Shown here one piece after another: positions 22,029 through 30,571 of a stretch of 37,349 nt of DNA. This DNA is from a virus, in IMG/VR virus record IMGVR_UViG_3300048029_000432, positions 1 through 37,349 of that record; one strand, given 5' to 3'. The notes beneath the pieces were generated by a model. The model searched no databases. It saw nothing but the letters and a program-made list of their open reading frames with translations, and was not told the DNA's origin. A program made the position numbers and the translations under genes. The stretch's first letter is position 1; each line of letters starts with the position of its first letter.

Positions 22029-23629
22029 TGCCGGTCGATTTCGGCCAGTGGCTGCCCGACCAGCCGTCGCTTAACAACCCCGGCGCAAAGGCGCTGGTCA
22101 ACGGGTTCCCGACCACGCGCGGCTTTGCAGCCGTCCCTAACGCCACGGCCACTACGGCCCCGGAACAGGTCGCAGGCGGCGCGACCACGGCGATCCCCGA
22201 AATCCTCGGCATCTACAGCACCGTCGAAGTCACGGGCGCAGACATTGAAGCGCGTACCTATATCGGCACGGCATCGCGGCTGCTCAAGTTCGACACGCTG
22301 CAGTCCAAGTTCGCCGAGTTCACCGGCAGCGATCCGACCTACACGAACATCCCCCGTTGGCAGTTCGTTGAGTTCGCTACGACTGGCGGCACGCGCTACG
22401 TGTACGCAGCAGGCGGTTCGTCTGTCACGCTACAGCGCTTCCCCAGCGACGGCACCGCAGCCCCAGCCGCAGTGTCGGCAGTGTCCAGTGGCACGGCCAC
22501 GCCCAACGCGACACACTTGGCCGTAGTCGGTCGGTTCCTTGTTTGCGCCAATACCAGCAACTCCGAAGCCGAAGTACGCTGGTCACAGATTGACGACGCT
22601 GACAGCTGGACTATTGGCAGCAACCAAGCCGACGCACAGATCATCGCCGATGCTTCCGAGGTGACTGGTGTGGTCGGTGGGGAAAATGGGCTTATACTGA
22701 CCCGCGAAGGCTTGCTGCGGATGCAGTACGTTGGCGCTCCGTTGGTCTTCACGTTCGACAAGGTATCGAACCTCGGCTGCGACTTCCCGGGGTCCGTGGC
22801 CGCACGCAGCTCCGACGAGGTGTACTACCTGTCCGAAGACGGCTTCCACCGCTACGCAGGCGGGCAGGTCGCGAACATCGGCGCGCAGCGGGTCAACGAC
22901 TTCTTTTTCAGCGACTTCGACCGCGACGCTGCATCACGCATCGCCTGCACTATCGACCCTGTCCGCAGCCTTGTGGTTTGGTCCTACGGCAGCAAGTCCG
23001 CCGACACCGACACCAACGACACGCTGCTGGTCTACGACTACACGCTGGACCGCTGGGGCATGGCGCGGATTGACCACACCACCGTGGGCGTTACGCGGCA
23101 GGTCGGCCGGACGTTGGAATCCCTCGACACCGACGCGTCTGCCACGATCTTCGCCCGCGACGGCACCGAAGTGCAGGACCGCGCTAGCAACACCGTCCTG
23201 ACCCGTGGCGGCGGCATCGACAGCCTGACCATCTCGTTTGACAGCGCGGCGTATCAAGGCGGTCAGTCCATCCTTGCGTTGGCGCAGGACACGACCGACG
23301 GCACGGTACTGTCCACGCTGTCCGGCGCGCCGCTGCCGCTGACCGTACAAACCGGCGAGTTTGAACCTGTTGAACGACAGTACGCCATGTTGCGGTCAGT
23401 GTTTCCGCACATCGACGGCGCGGCCGACGCAGAAATCCGCGCGCAAGTATCGGCACGGACGCGGCAGGTGGACAGCCAGATTTTCGGGCAGGTCGCCACG
23501 GTCAACAGCGCGAACATCATTCCGCTGCGTAAAGCGGGACGTTACATGGCGCTCAAGTTCCTCGCGTCCGGCAACTGGTCCGAAGCGCATGGGTTTAGCT
23601 TTGACGCCACCGCGCAGGGCCGCCGATGA
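22028..23629 (+). CDS. Tail hub / packaged-DNA stabilisation protein (P22 gp10-like)
   Basis: The 533-residue beta-rich protein matches the gp10-like hub proteins of short-tailed phages: FGQWLPDQPSLNNPGAKALV near the N-terminus, WSQIDDADSW in the middle, and repeated propeller-like strands (DEVYYLSEDGFHRY, LVYDYTLDRWGMA). Such proteins form the beta-propeller ring below the adaptor and anchor fibres or needle. It starts with GTG overlapping the adaptor stop and is followed by a small gene overlapping its own stop. It supports a podovirus assignment. Confidence 0.82.
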   Translation: MPVDFGQWLPDQPSLNNPGAKALVNGFPTTRGFAAVPNATATTAPEQVAGGATTAIPEILGIYSTVEVTGADIEARTYIGTASRLLKFDTLQSKFAEFTGSDPTYTNIPRWQFVEFATTGGTRYVYAAGGSSVTLQRFPSDGTAAPAAVSAVSSGTATPNATHLAVVGRFLVCANTSNSEAEVRWSQIDDADSWTIGSNQADAQIIADASEVTGVVGGENGLILTREGLLRMQYVGAPLVFTFDKVSNLGCDFPGSVAARSSDEVYYLSEDGFHRYAGGQVANIGAQRVNDFFFSDFDRDAASRIACTIDPVRSLVVWSYGSKSADTDTNDTLLVYDYTLDRWGMARIDHTTVGVTRQVGRTLESLDTDASATIFARDGTEVQDRASNTVLTRGGGIDSLTISFDSAAYQGGQSILALAQDTTDGTVLSTLSGAPLPLTVQTGEFEPVERQYAMLRSVFPHIDGAADAEIRAQVSARTRQVDSQIFGQVATVNSANIIPLRKAGRYMALKFLASGNWSEAHGFSFDATAQGRR

Positions 23630-23925
23630 CGCTACAGGCGAACAAGCTGCCGCCGCAGGGCGGGTCGCCGCGTGACGTCGCTACAGCCGTCAACCAAGCC
23701 CTCGATGGCAAGCTCGCCTGCGTCGGCACGCACAGCTACTTGCTTGGCGACACGACCACCACCGTAACGGACACGCAAGTCACAGCCGCTTCGGCCGTGC
23801 TGCTCGTTCCGACTTCTACAGACGCACGCGACGCCACGGTGGCGATCAGCGACGGCCAGTTCGTCGTCACGTTTGCGTCTGCAACAGCAGCAGCAGGAAC
23901 GCTTACATATGCCGTCCTGGGTTAG
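23626..23925 (+). CDS. Small tail-region protein
   Basis: The 99-residue protein has an N-terminal LPPQGGSPRDVATAVNQALDGK, a pattern of short structural proteins in this position in many podoviruses, and a beta-rich C-terminal half with repeated Val, Thr and Ala (TVAISDGQFVVTFAS). It overlaps the hub stop by four bases. It probably forms a small beta structure on the virion; its role is unknown. Confidence 0.7.
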   Translation: MTLQANKLPPQGGSPRDVATAVNQALDGKLACVGTHSYLLGDTTTTVTDTQVTAASAVLLVPTSTDARDATVAISDGQFVVTFASATAAAGTLTYAVLG

Positions 23926-24139
23926 TTTCCCCGTCATCCCCGGAGCCTCGTATGTCCAAATCAAAGACCCCGACATTACCAACACAAGCCGCATCGAAAT
24001 CGCCAAAGTCACAGCAGACACCAGGGACGCCACGGTCTCGAAGCAGGCGGAAGGCCGTTGCACGATCACGTTCAAAGAACCGGTCCGGCAACAACAATAC
24101 GTCCGTTACCAAGTACGAAATTCTACCCATACGGCCTGA
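23909..24139 (+). CDS. Small beta-rich protein overlapping the GNAT-like gene
   Basis: The 76-residue frame (MPSWVSFPVIPGASYVQIKD) reads as a normal beta-rich protein with charged and hydrophobic residues alternating. It overlaps the previous gene by 17 bases and the following one (23952-24560) by 188 bases in another frame. The rival frame in this stretch is low-complexity Ser/Lys/Arg, which suggests that this frame is the one selected for protein content. No clear ribosome site is seen. Function unknown. Confidence 0.5.
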   Translation: MPSWVSFPVIPGASYVQIKDPDITNTSRIEIAKVTADTRDATVSKQAEGRCTITFKEPVRQQQYVRYQVRNSTHTA

Positions 24140-24560
24140 CGTCCTGCCGTCTGTATGGAGCTTGGTCGCCCCGCATCTGCAGCGCGCAATCGACGTCTGC
24201 CACGGCCGCATCACGCTAGAGCAAGTCGCCGCTGCTGCGCTTGAAGGCGAATACCTAATCTGGGTTGTTACCAACGTATCTTCTGGTACAATCGTCGCTG
24301 CGTATACCACGCGTCTTGGTTCCTACCCGAACCGCAACGCCCTCGCTGTCGATTTAGTCGGCGGCTCAGAGCTAAGCCGTTGGGTCGAGCAGGCTTTCCA
24401 AAAAATAGAACAGCACGCACGCCGGTGCGATTGCGACCTTATCGAAGGCTTCGGCCGTCCCGCATGGGGGCGGATATTGGCCCGAGACGGCTGGGAACCG
24501 GCGTACATGACCTATCACAAGGAACTACGCCGTGAGTCTAGGCAAGGGCAACAGACGTAA
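23952..24560 (+). CDS. GNAT-like acetyltransferase family protein
   Basis: From about residue 55 on, the 202-residue product reads like phage GNAT-type proteins: YEILPIRPDVLPSVWSLVAP, an aromatic strand EYLIWVVTN, FEGFGR-like IEGFGRPAWGRILARDGWEP before the end, and YMTYHKELR. In podoviruses such proteins sit among the late genes, with unknown targets. The first 50 residues are low-complexity Ser/Lys/Arg and coincide with the 23909-24139 gene in another frame. The only ATG in frame is 23952, with GGAG upstream. A non-ATG start near 24110 is possible and would remove the odd extension. Confidence 0.62.
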   Translation: MSKSKTPTLPTQAASKSPKSQQTPGTPRSRSRRKAVARSRSKNRSGNNNTSVTKYEILPIRPDVLPSVWSLVAPHLQRAIDVCHGRITLEQVAAAALEGEYLIWVVTNVSSGTIVAAYTTRLGSYPNRNALAVDLVGGSELSRWVEQAFQKIEQHARRCDCDLIEGFGRPAWGRILARDGWEPAYMTYHKELRRESRQGQQT

Positions 24561-25893
24561 TAGACAGCCGCAGACGACGTCCATTGAGACGACGCGTAAC
24601 ACTGCGCCTGCATTTGTGCAGAACCAGGTTCAGCAGACGTTCCGTGAAGCGCAAGCACAGCAGCCGCTGGTCTACACCGGCCCCCGCGTAGCAGAATCCA
24701 ACCGCGATCAAGACCGGTTCTTCGACATGACGCGCGACTTTGTAGAGCGCACGCAGAACGAACCGCTACCGACCGTCGACACGTCGAACCTAGAAGCGCT
24801 GCAGGGCCGCGCGATCAACACCAGCGGCATCATGGGCATGCTTGGCCGCCAAGCCGACGTGGGCCAGATGCAGGGCATGATTGGTAGCCGCGCCGACACC
24901 GGGCTACTGCAGGACGCGCAAGCTGCAACTACCGACCTCGGCGAACTTGGCGGCCTAATGGGCCAGCAAAACATCGCGAACGACATATTCCGCGACTTCA
25001 CCACCCGCGAAGTCACGCCCTACCTCGAAACTGCTGTTGACGACGCTTCAAACCGCGCGCTGCAGAACGTCAACAATTTATACGCTGGTAGCGGCCGACT
25101 GGGCTCTACGGCGTTCGCGGACGCGGCGGCACGGGGTGTAACCGCTGCGTCCGCCCCTCTGCTACAGCAGGCAGCACAGACCGACGCCGCACGGCAGCTG
25201 CAAGCCGCTGGCCTGTTGGGGCAGGCGTTCGAGCAAGACCGCGCAGCAGACATTGGCCTTGCCTCGACCCGCGCCGGTATGGAGCAAGCCGACCTCGCAC
25301 GGCAGCTGCAGGGCGCTGGAATGCTGTCGAACCTGGAACAAGCCGCACTGCAGCGCGACGCGCAGCTGGCGAACCAGATCACCGGATACGAAGACGCCAT
25401 GCTGGCCCGCGACCTGGCCGCACAGCAGTCTATGCTGCAAGCCGAACAGGCCGACATGGCCCGCGAGCTGTCGATTGCACAAGGCCTCACCGGCGTGTCG
25501 GAAACCCAAGCACGACTGGCCCCGCAGATGCAGCAGATGCAGTTGCAGTCGCTGGGCATGCTTGGCGCTATCGGCGACGCGCAACAGGCGCAGCAGCAGG
25601 CCGAACTGGAAGCACGCCGCCAGCAGATCGCGGAACTGAACGCAGCGCGGCAAATGCGCATGCAGAACATGATCAACGCCAGCCAGCTTGGCAGCCAGTT
25701 CAAGACCAGCACAACCACCACGCAAGAAACGCCAGAACAGCAACAGGGCGGCGGCCTGCTGAACACGCTTGGCGGGCTGGCGGCTGGATACGTTGGCCTC
25801 GGAGCGCCGGGGCTGGAAATGGTGCCGGTAATTGGCGCGCCACTAAAAGCAGCGTCCCTAGCTGCCGCTCCACTTATGTTTGGGAGACGTTAA
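24532..25893 (+). CDS. Internal virion / DNA ejection protein, coiled coil
   Basis: The 453-residue protein starts at GTG with AAGGA upstream and overlaps the previous gene by 29 bases. It is dominated by Ala-, Gln- and Leu-rich helices (about residues 175-380; EQADLARQLQGAGMLS, QSMLQAEQADMARELS), likely a long coiled coil, and ends in a hydrophobic Gly-rich segment (LLNTLGGLAAGYVGLGAPG). Such proteins in podoviruses lie in the head core and form part of the ejection channel. The hydrophobic end could insert into the host membrane. Confidence 0.7.
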   Translation: MSLGKGNRRNRQPQTTSIETTRNTAPAFVQNQVQQTFREAQAQQPLVYTGPRVAESNRDQDRFFDMTRDFVERTQNEPLPTVDTSNLEALQGRAINTSGIMGMLGRQADVGQMQGMIGSRADTGLLQDAQAATTDLGELGGLMGQQNIANDIFRDFTTREVTPYLETAVDDASNRALQNVNNLYAGSGRLGSTAFADAAARGVTAASAPLLQQAAQTDAARQLQAAGLLGQAFEQDRAADIGLASTRAGMEQADLARQLQGAGMLSNLEQAALQRDAQLANQITGYEDAMLARDLAAQQSMLQAEQADMARELSIAQGLTGVSETQARLAPQMQQMQLQSLGMLGAIGDAQQAQQQAELEARRQQIAELNAARQMRMQNMINASQLGSQFKTSTTTTQETPEQQQGGGLLNTLGGLAAGYVGLGAPGLEMVPVIGAPLKAASLAAAPLMFGRR

Positions 25894-27846
25894 ATGCGAG
25901 GCAACAACCCCTTCTCGGTTTTAGAAAACACGCTGCAGTCGCGCGTACAGCCGACCGGCAACCGTATCATGCTGCCGAATAACCAAATGGCCCGGCTGGG
26001 CAACATGGCACCGCTGACCCAAGCGTACCGTGGCGCACAGCTGCGCGGCCCCGTTGCTGCCATGACCGGCGCGGCGATGAGCGCAGCACCCGTGTTCTCG
26101 CAGCCCATGCAGCACCAGCAACTTGGCACCCCTGGCCCAGAGCTGAAGGTCGCGCAAATGCCGCCCGCACTGGCGATGGAGCCAGCCGTAGCAGCCCCGG
26201 CGATCCCCATGCCGACCACGCGCCCCGCAGCGCCGGTGCAGCCTAGCTCGCTGTTTGATAGCGGCGCAGGGTTCACGACGTTCAACCTGTCGGACGGCAC
26301 CACGGAACGCCGGACTGGCCCACGCGGCATCCGCAACAACAACCCCGGCAACCTGACCGGGTCGGCGGCTGCAGAAGAACGCTTCGGCGCTATCGGCCGC
26401 GACTACGAAAACAACTTGGTGTTCTCGACGCCAGAGCTTGGCAAGCGCGCCTATCGCAAATTCGTGTTCGAGCAAAACGCAGACCGCAAACTCGGCGAGT
26501 TCATCCATAACACCTACGCTGCGCCAGGAAGCCAGTACGACACCGGCGGAAATGCGGGCTACAACGGGTTCCTGCGCGGCAAGGGGTTCAACCTCGACCA
26601 GCGCATCGGCGACATGACCCCGCCAGAGCGGCAAGCGCTCGAAAACGCAATGTTCCAGTTGGAGAACGGCGTTGAGTTTGGCGACGGCACCGCACCGACC
26701 CGGAACGAGCCGGGGCGCGGCATGTCCAGCGGCGACCTTGGCGTGCTTGCCGAAGCAACGGCGCGTGGCGCAGCCACCGCAGAAGCGCGCATCGACCAGG
26801 GCAAGGCAAAGCCGCTGTCTGCAGCAGAGCGCCGCCGCTTCGGGCCAGAGAACCTTGGCATGATCGCGTTTGGGCTGTCCTTGCTTGGCGGCGAAGACGT
26901 AACCACGGCGATGAACAACGGCTTGAACGTCTACGGCATGTTCGAGGGCATGGACGACGCCAAGGAGCAGCAGGACGCGATTGACGCTGCTATCGGGCAG
27001 CTGCCGCCAGAACAGCAGGAATACGCCCGCGCACTGTACGAGACGAACCCCGAAGGGTTCTCGCAGCTGATGGGGCAGCAATTCGCGCCGGACGGCGGGG
27101 GCGGGAGCGGGCTGCAGGGCGCGGTGCAGAAGTACGTTGAACAAGGGTTGATGACCCCGGAGCAGGCAGAGCTAGTCGCGCTGATGGAGCAGGCCGATCC
27201 AGAGGCGGCAGTTACGCGGGCGGGCGAGATCGTTGATGAAAGCAACGAGCTGTTCCAGCAAGACCAAAAGTTCACGCGGAACGTCACGGAAAGCACGGAC
27301 AAGATCGTCGCCTACGCGAACAAGACCCTGAACCTGCTCCGCGAAATTAAGCCCGCTTTGCTCGAAGAAGAAGCTAACAACAAAGGCTTTATTCAGAACT
27401 GGGCGCAAATCCTTGGCGACACTGGCCTAGCTATCGCAGCGTCTGACAAAAACCCGCTGGCAGGCACTAAGGCAAAGCAACTCGCAGCGCTGTTGAGTGC
27501 AAACCAAGCAGAAAACGCGTTTAGCCGACTGCAGCAGATTCGCGACGAAAGCCCGACTGGCGGCGCGCTTGGCCCGGTGTCGGACCGCGAAATTGAGTTC
27601 TTGATCAGCGCAGGCGGTAACTTGGGCTTCGGACAAGGCACTGAGGCGCTTGAGCGCCAACTCGAAGAAATCATCCAACGAGCGCAAAACCTGCAGCAGA
27701 GCCGGTTGACGCTATTCCAAGACCAGTATGCTGCGCGTGGCGGCAACCTCCTGCCCGTCGCCAAGCAAGCCGCAGCAGCTCCGGCAACCGGCGAACCGCT
27801 ATACACAGCCGATGACGGCGTTACTCAAGTGCTAGGGGTCGAATAG
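25894..27846 (+). CDS. Internal virion protein with lysozyme-like domain
   Basis: The 650-residue protein carries a candidate peptidoglycan-degrading domain at about residues 142-260, beginning GPRGIRNNNPGNL and ending with the QALENAMFQLENG helix, as in the phage structural protein P5 / virion lysozyme group. The rest is Pro/Ala-rich at the N-terminus and helical at the C-terminus (about 350-640). It would open a hole in the cell wall during DNA injection, as T7 gp16 does with an unrelated domain. No separate endolysin gene is visible, so this enzyme might also serve lysis. GGGAGA precedes the ATG. Confidence 0.75.
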   Translation: MRGNNPFSVLENTLQSRVQPTGNRIMLPNNQMARLGNMAPLTQAYRGAQLRGPVAAMTGAAMSAAPVFSQPMQHQQLGTPGPELKVAQMPPALAMEPAVAAPAIPMPTTRPAAPVQPSSLFDSGAGFTTFNLSDGTTERRTGPRGIRNNNPGNLTGSAAAEERFGAIGRDYENNLVFSTPELGKRAYRKFVFEQNADRKLGEFIHNTYAAPGSQYDTGGNAGYNGFLRGKGFNLDQRIGDMTPPERQALENAMFQLENGVEFGDGTAPTRNEPGRGMSSGDLGVLAEATARGAATAEARIDQGKAKPLSAAERRRFGPENLGMIAFGLSLLGGEDVTTAMNNGLNVYGMFEGMDDAKEQQDAIDAAIGQLPPEQQEYARALYETNPEGFSQLMGQQFAPDGGGGSGLQGAVQKYVEQGLMTPEQAELVALMEQADPEAAVTRAGEIVDESNELFQQDQKFTRNVTESTDKIVAYANKTLNLLREIKPALLEEEANNKGFIQNWAQILGDTGLAIAASDKNPLAGTKAKQLAALLSANQAENAFSRLQQIRDESPTGGALGPVSDREIEFLISAGGNLGFGQGTEALERQLEEIIQRAQNLQQSRLTLFQDQYAARGGNLLPVAKQAAAAPATGEPLYTADDGVTQVLGVE

Positions 27847-27848
27847 CA

Positions 27849-29654
27849 GTGGACACCTACCGCGTAAAAGGAGCCGACGGCAAAACATACAAGGTCCGTG
27901 CGTCCACGCCCGAAGCCGCCGCAAGCGCGGTGCGCACGATGCTTGCTGCCGACGCCCCAGCTGCACCGGCCGCACCCGCAGCGCGGTCCGGCAACGACGT
28001 CGGCAACACGCTGCGCACGCTACTGGGGCAGGGCGCTGGCTTTGGTTTCGGCGATGAGGCTGAAGCCGGGGTTCGCTCGCTATTTAGCGACCGCAGCTAT
28101 GGCGACATCCGTGGCGACATCAACGACGAAATCGACGCGTTCCGGTCCCGCAATCCGGGCCTCGCATACGGCAGCGAAATCGCCGGTGCGCTGGGGCCGA
28201 CGTTGGCAGCTGCGGTTGCTACGCCGTTCACCGGCGGCGGTGCTGGCGCAGGCGCTGCTGCAGGCGCGGGCCGCATCGCAATGGCCGGTAACAAGCTGCG
28301 CCAGTTGGCGACCCCGGCACTACGGCCTGTCGCGCAGCCTATTGCAAAGGCGTCCAAAGCCGTTGACGCGGTGCTGCCTACCGGCCCGCTGAAACGCGCT
28401 GCCACGGTCGGCGCTGTGCAGGGCGGCATTTCCGGCGCTGGCTACGCGGATGGCGGGCTAGAGGACCGCGCAGGCGGCGCTGCGGTCGGTGCCGCGCTGG
28501 GCACAGGGCTAACTGTTGGCGGCGCTGCGGTACTGCCGAAACTAGCTCCAGGCGCTAAGGAAATCATTAACCGGGGAATCACGCTCACACCGGGGCAAGC
28601 AACCGGCGCAAACAGCCTTACCAACCGCATTGAACAGTTGGCGACTAGCACGCTGACCGGCCCTGCAATTGCTGCCGCACGTCGCCGCGCAGACGCCCAG
28701 TATTTCCCGATTGCCGCTCGCGAAGCGTTGGAAGCCGCAGGGCAGACACTCGACAACCCGGCAACGGGCAAGCTGTCCGCAAACGAAGTCATGGATCAAC
28801 TTGTTGCAGGGTCGCGACAGGCTTACGACGAAGCCGCTGCGGGGCTTAACGTCAAAGACCTTGGCGGACAGCTCATTTACGGGTCTGCGAAAGATATTAT
28901 TGAGTCGCTGGACGGCAAGGTTGTTAAGAAAATCCGCAAGGCCGTGAGTGACGCTGCAGAGGAACTGTCCGACGGTAAGGGGGCTAAGGTGCGCGCAGCG
29001 TTTGACGCGATTAGCACCGGCAAGCCGGTCCCCGTGTTCGACCTTAGCGGCCAAGACCTGCTGAAGATCAAAAACAAGCTGCGCAAGAAGGCGCGCAACG
29101 CTCTCGGGGTGAGGGAAAACCAGCTCTACAACGCCCTAGAAATGCTGCAGCGGAACATCATTGATAACGCAGGCCGCGTTTCTGGTGCTGGCGCAGCCGC
29201 TGTCCGAAACGCCGACACGCTATTCCGCGAGACCAAGGGCGTGTTCGCCCCAGCGTTCCAGCGCACTGGCTACGACGAAGCGCCCCGGATTAGCGGAATT
29301 GCGGCCGCACGGCAGAAGAACCTGCAGAAGTTTGGCTCGAACGACGCCATTGAGGCCCGCCTGCCGGACGACGCCCAGCTGGCGACCATGACAGCGAACA
29401 CCACGCCAAACAGCGGCACGATAGATCGCGGCACGCTTATGATGCTGCTGAACAACATTGGCCGCGTTGGCGGGGCAGGGGCTTCATTTGCGATCAGCCC
29501 GTCGCTGCTTACCGCACAGCTCGCCGGTGTGCCGTACATGACCCCGCAAACGACCGCAATGCTACGGCAAGGCCTGCTCGCACCTGGCCGCATCACGCAG
29601 GCGCTTGGCGGGCGCTTTGGCGGCATGATTGGAGGCGAAAATGCCCAGGAATGA
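27849..29654 (+). CDS. Internal virion / DNA transfer protein
   Basis: The 601-residue protein begins with GTG and a short conserved start (TYRVKGADGKTYKVRASTPE). A Gly/Ala-rich, membrane-like section (about residues 110-240; GALGPTLAAAVATPFTGGGA) follows, then a helical half with TLTPGQATG. This layout is common in ejected proteins of podoviruses, which cross the envelope and help DNA enter the cell. It is the third of three ejection-type genes. The stop overlaps the next start by 14 bases. Confidence 0.7.
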   Translation: MDTYRVKGADGKTYKVRASTPEAAASAVRTMLAADAPAAPAAPAARSGNDVGNTLRTLLGQGAGFGFGDEAEAGVRSLFSDRSYGDIRGDINDEIDAFRSRNPGLAYGSEIAGALGPTLAAAVATPFTGGGAGAGAAAGAGRIAMAGNKLRQLATPALRPVAQPIAKASKAVDAVLPTGPLKRAATVGAVQGGISGAGYADGGLEDRAGGAAVGAALGTGLTVGGAAVLPKLAPGAKEIINRGITLTPGQATGANSLTNRIEQLATSTLTGPAIAAARRRADAQYFPIAAREALEAAGQTLDNPATGKLSANEVMDQLVAGSRQAYDEAAAGLNVKDLGGQLIYGSAKDIIESLDGKVVKKIRKAVSDAAEELSDGKGAKVRAAFDAISTGKPVPVFDLSGQDLLKIKNKLRKKARNALGVRENQLYNALEMLQRNIIDNAGRVSGAGAAAVRNADTLFRETKGVFAPAFQRTGYDEAPRISGIAAARQKNLQKFGSNDAIEARLPDDAQLATMTANTTPNSGTIDRGTLMMLLNNIGRVGGAGASFAISPSLLTAQLAGVPYMTPQTTAMLRQGLLAPGRITQALGGRFGGMIGGENAQE

Positions 29655-30204
29655 CCTAACACAGCTGTCCGCAACCGACGCGGAAAACACCGACATCAAG
29701 GGCGTATCTATCGCGGAAGGCATGGCCCCCAGTGGCGTGAACAACGCGATCCGCGCCGTGGCGGCAATGTTGGCCGACGCGTTTGCAGCAGCGGCCCCCG
29801 GAACCAAGCTGACGGCCGTGAAAGCCGCAAACGTAATAGTGGCCGACACCACGGACCGGCTGACCATCGGCACGACTAGCCCGACGCTGGTAAGCCACGA
29901 CAACAGCACGACCACCACGACCATCGACGCGGAACGCAACCTGACGCTGGAAGTCGGCACGACCGGCACGCAGGCGTCGTTCAAGGTGGACGGCCACGAC
30001 AGCACCGCGAAACGCACGCTGATCGACGTGGCAGCAAACGGCGCGATCACGCTGGGCAACACCAGCTACAGCCCCGCACCGACAGCAGCCGTAACGGTAA
30101 ACGGCACGCTCAACGCGACAAACTACACAGGCGACGGCAGCAACCTGACCGGCGTCACGACCCTTGGTAAAGCGGCCGCAATGGCCCTGATTTTCGGAGG
30201 CTGA
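29641..30204 (+). CDS. Tail fibre-like protein, cassette 1 gene A
   Basis: The 187-residue protein has an N-terminal region typical of fibres (LTQLSATDAENTDIKGVSIA, then PSGVNNAIRAVAAMLADAF), a Thr-rich beta region, and a late TGDGSNLTGV motif common in fibres. It ends GKAAAMALIFGG, nearly the same ending as the larger fibre at 31657-33363 (AAAMALVLG). GGAGG lies before the ATG. It begins the first of two matching three-gene cassettes (29641-31647 and 31657-36164). It probably builds part of the fibre base. Confidence 0.75.
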   Translation: MPRNDLTQLSATDAENTDIKGVSIAEGMAPSGVNNAIRAVAAMLADAFAAAAPGTKLTAVKAANVIVADTTDRLTIGTTSPTLVSHDNSTTTTTIDAERNLTLEVGTTGTQASFKVDGHDSTAKRTLIDVAANGAITLGNTSYSPAPTAAVTVNGTLNATNYTGDGSNLTGVTTLGKAAAMALIFGG

Positions 30205-30205
30205 A

Positions 30206-30571
30206 ATGGCAGCACCTAACATCGTCGGGGTCGCCACGATCACCGGCAAGACCGCAGTAGCGGCAGACATCGCAACCAGCCCAGCGGCGGCTACGCTGAC
30301 CAACGCGACCAGCAGCGACGACGTCTACAAGGTCAACGCGATCCTGATTAGCAACGTCGCAAGCCCGGCGGCTGACACGACTGTGTCGGTGTTCCTGCGG
30401 CGTAACAGTGCGGATTACTACATCGTCAACGGGATCGACGTGCCGCAGAAGTCCACTTTGGACGTGCTGAACAAGCCGCTGTACCTCGAAGAAGGCGACG
30501 CGCTGTGGCTGCAAGCAGGCGCTACAAACGCGCTGGACGCGGTAATCAGCTACGAGGTCATCACGGACTAA
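30206..30571 (+). CDS. Small fibre-associated protein, cassette 1 gene B
   Basis: The 121-residue beta-rich protein is a clear paralogue of the gene at 33376-33750. Both start MAAPNI and share KVN.I.I.NV, a later LDVL, YLEE.D and a final SYE.I. The predicted form is a small beta sandwich. The two copies sit at the same position in the two cassettes, between the fibre with the AAAMAL ending and the large tip protein, so it may link them. GGAGG precedes the ATG. Confidence 0.75.
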   Translation: MAAPNIVGVATITGKTAVAADIATSPAAATLTNATSSDDVYKVNAILISNVASPAADTTVSVFLRRNSADYYIVNGIDVPQKSTLDVLNKPLYLEEGDALWLQAGATNALDAVISYEVITD

